A stretch of DNA of 64,000 bases from Aporrectodea caliginosa (lineage: Eukaryota; Annelida; Clitellata; Crassiclitellata; Lumbricidae), in the NCBI GenBank assembly GCA_020284085.1, contig JACEVL010000030.1:588501-652500 (forward strand), given 5' to 3'. This document shows, piece after piece, positions 26,270 to 36,427 of this stretch. Positions within the stretch are counted from its first letter, which is position 1. The number at the start of each line of letters is the position of its first letter. The translations under genes and the position numbers were made by a program. The notes under the pieces were generated by a model that searched no databases, was not told where the DNA came from, and worked only from the letters and a program-made list of their open reading frames with translations.

Positions 26270-28830
26270 CTAGGTAACAGAAGACATAACATTGTCGTCG
26301 TTTTTGTTGTTAATAATATATTGATGGATGCATGTATGATGCATATATTCCTTACACGCTTGAAAGCATATGCTGCTGATATGCAGTACAGAAGGAATCC
26401 TGGAGATAATAAATGACTTCCTTTTGGAGCAGTTGCAAGCTTAACAAAGACTCTGCAGTCTGCATTCTGGTAAATGCAGTTGAAGGTCTGCATTCTGGTA
26501 AATGCAGTTGAAGTGCGTTAATCAGGAAAAGTGAAATTTGTGAGTTCAGATTTAAAACAACTTAGACATTATTTCCATTACGTTAGACATTAGTTATAAA
26601 CTTCTCGGCCATCTTCAGAGTTCAATTGGTTCGTTCAATGTTTCTCCACAGACTGTCTCTTTATACGACGACAACATATATAGGCCTCATGATAGAATTT
26701 CCCTGAAGCGATTACTTTAAAGGCCAGAGCCATCACCAGGTCTTTTTCAGTCCCATTTTCACAGCTGTCACCGGTCGTTAACGCAGCGTACAGCGCTTGA
26801 ACGTTAACGTTTTGTTATAACGGTCAGCTTTGATTACGTAAACTAAGATGGTAAACGAAGCTACCTTTTTATCAGCCAGTCTCAAAAGCCGCGAAGGGAA
26901 CTCCTCAGTGTCATATAGGCGATTTCTTCTCGTTATTCTTGGTGAGTGTGAGACGCCATGCATAGCGGCAACCCAGCACCATGGTAAAAATGAAGACGAT
27001 ACGACAGGATGTGATGAACACCTCGCTAAGAGAAAACCTACGATGAATAACAGTTGTCTTTGAGATGTTGACCGATGCAAAGTACACACGTTCGCCCACA
27101 ACAGTTCTCAGTGTTTGAGGACATCAAGGCCATTACACTTATCCATATGCACATGGGCATTTCACTATAAAACCTATTAGAAATATAAACATGCCGATAC
27201 TTTTGTAAGGAACATAGAAAAGAACAGGTTATTAACAGTGGCGTACGGAGCTGAAATGCCGCCCGGGGCGACGGCCCAAAATGCGGCGCCGCGCACTTAA
27301 TTTTGGCAATTTCCGAAAAATTTTCTTTATTACTTCCGCTATACTATCATTGTCAGAAGCCGCCCTGTCCTGCGCCCGTGCCGCCCCCCTTATTACCACT
27401 GTATGCTATTTAGTGGATTATTTTCTTCCTTTCCTTCCTTCTTTGTCTACTTTTATTACTTTCTCTTATACTTTTTCAATTTTTTTCTGCATTCACTCCT
27501 TCTTTTATTTTGCTTCAACCCTATTTTGCCGCCCCTGCTCAAGTGCCGCCCTGGGCGACTCGTCCCCCCCCCCCCCTCGGTACGCCACTTGTTATTAAAT
27601 GCCTGTATCGTTACGTTCTTGGAATTGGCCTACATATCAATTTCACCTTGTCATTTTGTTTGTCATATTAGATATACATCAATATGACAGAAACACAGAC
27701 AAGGCCGTACAGACTACAGAGACATGAGTATCTGTATGTAATGAAACATTAATACAGTGACTTTGGAGAATCTCTCAAACATGGCTCTAAAAATAAGAGA
27801 CTTAAGATATAGACATATATACGCTACAGACAAGACTAAGCTGTCGTATATATATAAGAAAGTGTTGGGTTTCATTTGAAACAATCATGGCAGTACGACC
27901 TATGCTATTTTGTTATATATATAATATATATATATATATATTATATATATAGCAATAATAACAATATATTACAATATATATAACAATATATATATACATC
28001 GGAACCGATAATCGCGGCTAAGTAGGCCTACAACCGACAAGACTTAGTCACGAACGCGAAAACATTACAAGGCAAACCGCGAAATGCATGGCGCGACAAG
28101 TTAACCATACGAGAATTTCATTGCAACTCTGTGCTTCACAAGTTGTATATACAATATATTATATACAAATACTATATATAATATATTCAGTGCCTAATGC
28201 AAAGGTAGTGAATGTGACTATTCGATAATATTGCGATTCAGTAGCAACGAAAAGACAGGAGTTCAAACATTGTAAGGTAAACAAAAAATGTCGTGATGAG
28301 AAATCTCAACATTGCTCCGTACAGATGACACTGTGAGCGAATTTGATGCTAGAGATTGTAGAAGAACATGTTGTCGCTGAAGTTAAGTACAATCTAAAGA
28401 AATTATAAGTTTATAATTCTACAATTCTACCCGATAATAAACCAATTCTAGCCTACCTGATAATAAACTGTCTCGCCAACAGCTACTGTATATGTGAATG
28501 TTCCAGCACTAGTATATAGTCCAAACTACCTTTTTCCGCTGGACTGTTACATTTCAATTTCTCTGGAAATCATGTATAAGTTGTTTCGAATCACACCTCA
28601 AAAATTTCACCTTTTAGCCAATTAACGCACTTCAACTGCATGTAAAGGACTGTTACAGTCTGCTGGAACTTCTTAACCTTTCAACTGCGCCAGATGGAAT
28701 TCATTTCTGATATCTAGATTCCTTCTGTGCTACAAATGCTTTGAAGTGTGTACGCATAAATGATTTTTTAAATGACGACAATTATGGTTCTTACTGTTTT
28801 CTGTTGACGGGTTCCGTTGTTCAGTTTGAA
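26270..28830. repeat. Large inverted-repeat (foldback) structure, about 2.5 kb
   Basis: The left arm (about 26270-26600) and the complement of the right arm (about 28540-28830) share ordered blocks: acagaaggaatc, ggagcagttg/ggcgcagttg, atgcagttgaagtgcgttaat, gtgaaattt and aaacaactta. Overall similarity is clear but well below 100 percent, with indels. The left arm also holds a 28-bp unit repeated in tandem (26459-26513). A hAT MITE (27236-27590) is nested between the arms. No transposase frame was found inside. Confidence 0.6.
27236..27590. mobile_element. hAT-type MITE (CAGTGGCGTAC ends)
   Basis: The left tip cagtggcgtac and the right tip gtacgccactt are inverted. The 8-mer gttattaa flanks both sides exactly (27228-27235 and 27591-27598). 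The CAGTGGCGTA tip and the 8-bp duplication are hAT hallmarks. The subterminal regions are rich in gccgcc/ggcgg and a run of C. Confidence 0.82.
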
Positions 28831-29369
28831 CTTTTGCAATTTCAGTTCTATCGTATTGTAATGACAATAGAAAAAATTTAAAAAGCTCTAAATACGAGCG
28901 TCTATTTAAATGCTTAGTGTTTGATTTTAGGCAATGCGTAAAGGAAGATCCAGGTACAACTGGATGCACGGAAAGAGGGTTCCTGGAGATTAAGAAGTGG
29001 CCATCCGCTTCTCCGATGGCTCAACATCCGTCAACTGAATCCATCACTTCGTTTTCTTGTCTGCAGCCAAGGGTGTGACTCTCTTCCAGTTCTTTCTGGA
29101 TTCTGTTATATTGAGCGTGTATTTCGTTGTGTATCATGTAAAAAGAGTTATCAACCGATTTTACATCTCAACTGTCGTCATTCAATTAATTGATAACCAA
29201 TCAGTTTTTTTAGGTACTTAAAACAGAGTTTTGTGAGGTACAAAAAATGCGCTATATTAAGTGTCTTATACGTACATACATACTATCGGTTGATCGGGAT
29301 ATTACCATTGCATCGATGAAGCAGTGGCAGAAGCACCTTGAGGTAAAGTAAAGCCAGCCTAAACCTGAG

Positions 29370-29580
29370 GGAATAGGATGAATAGATTGAATAGAATGTA
29401 TTGAATGAATAAGATTAATAGAATGAATAAAATGAATATAATGATTAAGATGAATAAGATGAATAAGATGAATAGAATGAATAGAATGATTAAGATGAGT
29501 AGAATTGACAGAATGAATAAGATGAATAGGATTAACAGAATGAGTCAGATGAATAAGATGGATAAAATGAATAGAATGGA
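29370..29580. repeat. Decamer minisatellite (aatagaatga / aataagatga)
   Basis: About 20 tandem units of 10 bp, with agaatgaata and agatgaataa variants. The frame opens as Met-Asn-Lys/Arg repeats with no domain. A short related patch recurs at 29795-29850. Confidence 0.85.
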
Positions 29581-29599
29581 TGTTGTAAAAGGCGAATGT

Positions 29600-31680
29600 C
29601 TCAGTGCATAACTACACGAACAGAATTCCAAATATCCAATTCCAAATAAAACGCAGAGGCAGTCAAGCATACATGCACACATACCTGTACATTATCTGAT
29701 GGCTGGACAGATTATCGTGTGGAATTATAAATACAAAGATTTTTTTCCAATAAGTGTTTTAGAAGTTACCATTGTTTTAATTAATAATATAAACAATGGC
29801 ATTAACAGAATGAGTAAGACGAATAATGTGGATAGAATGAATAGAATGGATTTTGTAAAAAGCGTAAGTAAGGCAGAAGCAACGTAAACTCTCTCCAACA
29901 ACCGATAAGGGCCTAGTAATAACAATGTGCGCATATGCGGAAGGCCGAAGGTACAGAAGAAAAGCCTATTAGGTTTTCAGGTAAACGAAAAGATGTTAAG
30001 AGTAAACCTTCTATGTAAGTAGGTCAACAGTTAGAAGAGTAAAAGTGATATAAGACTGAAAGGCAAAGCAGTCGTTGCAGTTAACTGGAAACATGCAAAA
30101 CGAAATCTGGCGACAGTCCTGAGAAAAAAAACAATAAATGGCATATCGCGTTCTCCAATACTGTTTTTATTTTTGCGCTACATTCGAAGAAAAACTTTGG
30201 ATATTTTGTAGTCATATATGCGGTCATGTATGTAATCATAAAGCTATATTTAGATAAACATTTCAGATACTCGTGATACAGCGTCTTAGGAGAATTTCGG
30301 ACGATCTTCGCAGAATAGTGGTTGCTACTGTTTGCATAACAACCCAGGTCACCGAGTCCGAATCACGAGTTTTCCGTAGAATCCAAGACCTATTTTTTGA
30401 CACCAAGGAGATCCTGCATCAGGAAGCGATCCTTTATATGAACTCCTTATTCTATTCTCAGCTGCTTGCAAAGCCGACTGCGGCATCATGCTATGCCATT
30501 CTTCTATTCGACAGCAGGACTGGCTGCTGTATCTGTGTAGGCCCTATGTCTTTAATGGGAAGCCCCTCACTGTCTTTCACTCTTTGTTACTGTTTGGCTC
30601 CGTCTCTCTTTCTAAATGCCTTATTCCACACACCTATTAACTGGTTTGTGTACTATAAATCTCCGCCTGTATTTGTATCCGCCTAGGTTATGCACATAAT
30701 ATGCAGTGTAGGCCGATCTGTATTATATATTATATATTGAATTTCCTTCGTTATCTCTCTTTTGCTCATTTTCTGCCTTTCTTTAACCCTCTCATAACTT
30801 CGAACGCGCATGCGATCTCCACCTCTATCCTTCCTTTCTCCCTCCTCCCATCCTCTTCTCTCACCCGCCGTCAATTCTCTTCTTTCAGCTTCCAATACAG
30901 TTTCCTTCTTTATACCATCCTTTCTCCCCCTTTCCGCTTCCCCTCACTGCAATCCCTTCCTCCCTATTTTCCCGCCCCACCGTCACTTATCGGTCGCCTC
31001 TCGACTACCTGTTCGTTGGTCCTTCGATGGCAATTGACTGTGGTCGACAGCGAGAGAATCCATCGTCGCCAGATCCGTCTTTTGCTGCTGAGACAGGAGC
31101 TTCAGTCGTTCTCTTCTGTGGTCGGCGGCTTATGGCTTTCACCCTCTTCCGATCCATTAGAAAGCCACAGAAGAAACCGAAGAAACGTAGAATCCCTTTA
31201 TTTCGATTTGTCTTCGTCTATTTCTGTGTCTTGTTTTTACTTTCTGTCATCCTATCTGTCTGTCTGGATTTCAACTCTTAGCCATTAGCCATTCTCACTG
31301 ACAATTTCAGTCTTTACTGGCCATTTTCGTTTTCCTTTTATGGTCTATAGTTTCTGTTGCTTGTTTCTGTTTGTATATATCTCCGATTCAGTTTCTGTCT
31401 TTGCCCGTCTTTCTGTGTCCTGTCTCAGTCTCTGTTCGCATCCCCTTTTTTGTTTATGATATTCTTAACGGGCGCTTTGCAAATAATCAGATACATAGGC
31501 CTACATATATACGTTACACATACATAGATACATGTATAGGCCTACGTATTTTTGGAATATTGTATATGTAAACATATACAACAATATTCCAAAATCCTGT
31601 ACTGACGGCCTCGGAAATAGCAAACACACCGCAAAAGAAAGGGATTTAGCACAGTTCAGAACTTTTAACACTTCAACAGC
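29600..31680. other. Intergenic sequence, no supported gene
   Basis: A pyrimidine-rich tract fills 30720-31000 and spawns overlapping Ser/Phe/Pro/Leu-rich frames. The 137-codon frame at 30273-30686 has no recognised domain or splice support. Short LINE-tail-like sequence (gggcgctttgcaaat) occurs near 31470. Confidence 0.4.
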
Positions 31681-31682
31681 AA

Positions 31683-31690
31683 AGAAAAAA
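31683..31690 (-). terminator. T-run terminator of the 5S gene
   Basis: Directly after the 3' end of the 5S rRNA on the minus strand the sequence reads ttttttct, a standard RNA polymerase III stop signal. Confidence 0.75.
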
Positions 31691-31808
31691 GTCTACAGCA
31701 CCCGGTATTCCCAGGCGGTCACCCATCCAGGTACTAACCGGGCTCGACGTTGCTTAACTTCGGTGATCGGACGAGAACCGGTGTTTTCAACGTGATATGG
31801 CCGTAGAC
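31691..31808 (-). rRNA. 5S rRNA: 5S ribosomal RNA
   Basis: The complement begins gtctacggccatatcacgtt and ends in gggtgctgtagac, about 118 nt. It includes the conserved internal promoter region (agttaagcaacgtcgagccc, then ggatgggtgaccgcctggga). The terminal stem pairs (gtctac with gtagac). A T-run follows, so the gene may be active. It is a single copy here, not a tandem cluster, and a few bases differ from the usual animal consensus, so a dispersed pseudogene is possible. Confidence 0.93.
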
Positions 31809-31978
31809 ATTAGACAGGACAAAACAGACACATTTAAAGTCGCCGTAAGTAGAGGAGAAATAAATCCTCTGGCGCATTTGACCTAAATACTGGTCAAAAT
31901 CATCTCAAATCGCCATGAACGGACCTTAATATTGGTTAGTGTATGATAATTTAGATTAATATTAAGTCCGACCCCATC

Positions 31979-32440
31979 ATGCACGAAGCTATAGCCTTGG
32001 TTCAAATACAATCCCCCAAACTTTCTGATGTAACTAAAATGAATGAAAAATCTCGATTTGGACTTAAAGAAAAATCTTCTGTATATAAAATGGATCACAA
32101 AACGAATACAGTAAAACAATTACGAAATATTGCTAAAGAGAACGGGATGGTAGGTTATTCGAGACTGCGTAAAGCGGATCTCATGGAATTCGTATCATCG
32201 AGACTCAAGCATTATGTCAAGACCGGATATGAAAGCAACCCTCTAGACGCTCCAGTTCCAGACATTAATATTCCAACGCTTGTTCCAGGTAAGTATACGC
32301 CTCCATCTAATACATGGAAATCTCGTTTTAATAATGTTTTGACTGAAGCGAAGAATAAGGTAAGGTCGAAACTTAACACTTTTGCGGATTGGTTGATTAA
32401 TTACGTAGCTCCTCGAGAAAAGAAACCTTCAGCCCTCCCT
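31979..32440 (+). pseudogene. Fragment of a repeat-associated protein with a Rho_N/SAP-like helix motif
   Basis: The plus frame holds TVKQLRNIAKENGMVGYSRL, followed by RKADLMEFV, a short helix-extension-helix motif of the Rho_N/SAP kind. A Pro-rich linker (DAPVPDINIPTLVPGKYTPP) and FADWLINYVAPREKKP come next. From memory, this order occurs in multicopy uncharacterised proteins of cnidarians and other invertebrates that travel with virus-like or Polinton-like elements. After about 32440 the frame runs on as low-complexity Ser/Leu/His sequence, so the homologous part ends there. It has no neighbouring capsid, polymerase or integrase in this window. Confidence 0.5.
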
Positions 32441-33201
32441 TCCTCTCACCTCTGCCTCACTTTTCTGCATCTAAATACCTCTCATTCTTCTTGTCATCTC
32501 TCTTGCTGCTTGTTCATTTCCTTCCATCCCTTTCTTCCTTATGTCCCTCTTTCTCAGTTGGATAACACAGGCTATAATGAGTCAATCTTCGTGCACTCAT
32601 TATTGTTCCCCAGAGTCCAAGAGTTTCTATAAACATTCAATAGACCAACATCGTCAGCTCACGATTGTCTAACAACTATAAACATAACATGCCCATAAAC
32701 ATTTGAGTGGACCCAAAATGAAACATAGGTAATTATGTGTGTAACTGCATTTAGTGACTTCCACTGTCTGATCCATAAGGCATCAACCGATGGCGCTCTA
32801 AAACGATTCGTTATCAGGTCAATGTAGAAATAAGATTCTGTCCAGTCCATATTGTGATAATAATAATTTAATGGAATCTGATGCCGATCTACAGACACTG
32901 GAAAAGTATTCTGCAAAAACGTAGCTTTGCTAATAAGAAGTCCAATTTGAAATCGACAATAACTGGAAAAATAACCGGAAAATCCTGTGGCAATCAGGTC
33001 CTGTCTCCAACCATGCACTTTGGATTCGCTGTTTAACACTTCTCCGCCCTCCCATCACCCCATCACTAAAAATTAATTTGCAAATCGCTTCATAGCCACA
33101 GATGTTCCGCCTCTCTGGAACAAAACTCCTGTAAGCATTACGACAAATATCTGATCCATCCTAATAACTCGTCAAAACCTCACCTCTTGCAATCTCTCGA
33201 T

Positions 33202-33462
33202 CAAGGCCGTAGCCATGATTTTGTTTCGGGGGTGTTTACTCATTCTTGAACAGGCCGACAAGCAACCAAGTCAACCGTCTATAAGGGGTTTGGAGGAGCG
33301 CTGTGAGCTCTCAAAAGCACTGCAGAGCTGCGTCATCTAAGTTCACACATGTGTCCTCTTAGTTCTTACACCGTATATGTTAGTAAATGCAGTATTTATA
33401 TTATACATTATTTAATTTCGGGGGTGTTTAAACACCCAAAACACCCCCTAAATACGGCCTTG
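33202..33462. mobile_element. hAT-type MITE (CAAGGCCGTA ends)
   Basis: The tips caaggccgta and tacggccttg are inverted. Flanking 8-mers ctctcgat (33194-33201) and ctctcggt (33463-33470) agree at 7 of 8 positions. The subterminal region has gggggtgttta at the left and its mirrored form near the right end. It landed immediately beside the tail of the LINE at 33471. Confidence 0.75.
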
Positions 33463-33470
33463 CTCTCGGT

Positions 33471-34222
33471 ACAATACAATATACAATACAATACAGATGA
33501 AAATTTATAGCGCGCTTTAACAAGACAAGTCTTGCACGAGAGCGCGTTTCGCTACATTCTTAGTCATAGTGCAAGGTAAAGAGATAAGTTTTTAATTTTG
33601 TTTTAAACTGTGCGACAGATAAGCACTGTCGAACTGAAGCAGGAAGACGGTTCCATTCTAAGGGTCCTGAGACAGAGAAAGCACGGTTTCCAAACTTCCG
33701 GTTTGTGCGAAGTACGGTGAAATCCCCTCTCGTCGACGATCGGAGTCCTCTAGTATTGAAAAGTGAACATGGCGTGACCATGGATGCCATGTATGAGGGA
33801 GAGGTTCCAGAGTGAATGTGATAGGCCTACATGAAGAGGCAGATTTTGAAGGCGATACGGGCGCGGATGGGAAGCCAGTGAAGTTGTTGCAGTGTAGGTG
33901 TGATGTGATCTCTTGGACCAAGATCTTTTATTAGTCGAGCGGCGGTGTGTAGAACTGAGGATAAGGGTTGCAGTGTCGATGAAGGAAGACCGGATAGGAC
34001 AGAGTTGCAGTAGCCGAGGCGAGAGATGACGAGAGCTTGGATCAGGATACGGAGGCAGGTTTCATTGAGGCAGCGTTTCACTTGTCGGATTCGGCGAAGG
34101 TGGAAATAGCATGCTTTGGCGACGGAAGAGATGTGTTGAGTCATGTTTAGGCTGCTGCCTAGCAGAACACCGAGGTCACGAACGACATCAGATGGTAGAA
34201 TGGTGCAGGTCTTTCACTCAAC
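33471..34222 (-). pseudogene. CR1/L2-like LINE, reverse-transcriptase C-terminus and 3' tail
   Basis: On the minus strand the frame runs DVVRDLGVLLGSSLNMTQHI, then LRRIRQVKR, LVISRLGYCNSVLSGLP, HITPTLQQLHWLPIRARI and, after one in-frame TAG, FTVLRTNRKFGNRAFSVSGP, WNRLPASVRQ and FKTKLKTYLF. This is the thumb and C-terminal region of CR1/L2-type LINEs. The 3' UTR (cgcgctctcgtgcaagacttg...gcgctataaat) ends in a gtatt repeat at 33471-33500. The 5' part is missing. A closely related, shorter copy lies at 62075-62385. Confidence 0.85.
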
Positions 34223-34342
34223 AATGAAAACACTACTTTTTCACAAATCCTATCCCGATTCCTCCCCCTTCCCCTGTTGTGCTTCGGCTTATCGACACTT
34301 TTTCATATCGAAGATGATTAGTGTCGAGGCAAGAGCAACCTC

Positions 34343-34483
34343 GTACTCCACGTTTAAATTGCGACCGAGCCACCCGCAGTAAAGATCCGAGAAATTAATC
34401 TCTGATAAACCGACCGACCAGGAATCGAACCCGGGCCGCCGACGTGACGAGCGGGCTACCAACCCACTCGGCCACCCAGGATC
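34343..34483 (-). mobile_element. tRNA-derived SINE (family 1)
   Basis: The complement has an A-box-like tggccgagtgggttggtag and a B-box-like gggttcgattcc, followed by a body with agagattaatttctcggatc and ctcggtcgcaa. The other copy is at 35645-35789 on the plus strand. Confidence 0.8.
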
Positions 34484-35288
34484 TCATCCCCTTCCTCACC
34501 TCCTCAGCCTTTTTTCAACTCTAAGCATCATTCACCTTATCTGTCTGACTGTCTGTCTGACTGTCTGACTGCCTACCTCGATTCGCTGGATTTTGACCCT
34601 CTGCCTATCGATTTTGTGCTGTAGATTATGTCGAGTTTACGATAACGACTGCGAAAATCTGTCTCTGTCTGAAGTGTGGTTTTACCCAAAATCAAAACCG
34701 AAAATAGTCGACTGTGGGTTATACGCAAAAAGGTAAACGGTGTGAATTACTTGTAAAATTTTGACAATAAATAAGTCTTTTACATAGTTGATGGGAAGGT
34801 TTTGACGGACATTCCAACTCCAGAAGAGTCGCTCGAATAAACACATGGTTTAGAATTTCATTCGCGAAGACATCGATGCATTCTAGGTCGACTTTGTTTA
34901 TGCTGTTACCATGCAGACTGATCTGGGTATGCAGAAGACTAATAGATCTTCACAGAGAAAAAGGTCAACAGGAATTAGGAAACAGTATGTTTAACACCAC
35001 AAGGTTTGTGGGTCCGAGCAGTGAGAAGGGGTGTCGGCCAGCCATGCACAGGAGGCAATTCTTAACCACTTCTAGCCTACATATATTATTTCCATGACTG
35101 CTTTTAGATATGTTCGTAGACTAGTATAGGCTAAGGCTAAGCTTCAATATGCGTCGTCAACTTGTCATAGCCCAACGCTGAACGACAATCAATCGCTGCA
35201 TTGATATGTCCTTCAGTTGGCTTTGGGAAAGACTTCTATTGCAATTCAGGTGCATTGACAGTGGAAACGAGTTTCAACGAAATAGTAG

Positions 35289-35629
<341 letters not shown>

Positions 35630-35644
35630 CATTTGCCTATTAGA

Positions 35645-35789
35645 GGATCCTGAGTGGCCAAAATTGGGTTGGTAGCCTGCTTCTCACGCCGGCGCCCTGG
35701 GTTCGCTTCCCGGTCGGGTCGGATTATCAGAGATTAATTTCTCGGATCTTTACTGCGGGTGACTCGGTCGCATTATAAACGTGGAGTAC
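35645..35789 (+). mobile_element. tRNA-derived SINE (family 1), second copy
   Basis: It carries gagtggccaaaattgggttg (A box eroded), gggttcgcttcccgg (B box) and the same body as the copy at 34343-34483. Its tail runs aatacaaaacacaataca straight into the next SINE. Confidence 0.8.
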
Positions 35790-35825
35790 AATACAAAACA
35801 CAATACAACACATCACAATACTACT

Positions 35826-36040
35826 GGGGCGCGGTGGTATAGGGGTATGTTCGGTGCCTTGCAGCTGGAGGGTTGCGGGTTCGGATCCACCTCAAAGTCG
35901 CCGCGTAGGGACCCTGGGCAAGTCCTTCACTTGCAATTGCTCATGCGCTTCGGCGTGAAACTCCGATTCAGCGTTCGCGCAGTAGTCGGGAGCGCCTCTG
36001 AATGGAAAATCTGGTAGGGGCGCTATAACAAGTGTTCAAA
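35826..36040 (+). mobile_element. tRNA-derived SINE (family 2), second copy
   Basis: The head ggggcgcggtggtatagggg, the B-box gggttcggatcc, the body (cttcggcgtgaaactccgat) and the tail (gagcgcctctgaa...gggcgctataacaagtg) match the copy at 1299-1568. It lies head-to-tail behind a family-1 SINE. Confidence 0.82.
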
Positions 36041-36427
36041 TACAAAAATACAATATTCATTGCAGCCACTCATTGACACCAGAGTCACGATGCAGAGCAG
36101 CCATGGGCTCAGCAAACGTGGTTATCTGGGTATGTTACCATCATTTATCAATACATAATAATTATGAGAAACTTACTTGACTTGCTTCAGCCGAGTAATT
36201 GTCAAAGACTATCTGATCATAGTGTTGATAATTCAGATCACTTGTGGGTCGGTCTATTACTGCCGTGTTTGGAATTATTGCTGATTTGTATGCGTAAGAA
36301 GTAAGTAAGGTGAATTCCTTGTTCTCAGAGTTTTAAGAAAGTTTTATTGTTTCGTTCTTTCGAATGTTTTCGTTTTAGTTAACAAACAGGATCTCCTAAG
36401 AAGTAGGCCTACTGCTTTTGTAACTAA

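Noticed and set aside
30273..30686. 137-codon plus frame
   Set aside because: No domain, no splice support, and its second half is low-complexity Ser/Leu/Phe sequence.
34434..34484. Functional tRNA gene
   Set aside because: A- and B-box-like runs are part of a repeated SINE whose other copy has an eroded A box; the cloverleaf is not complete.
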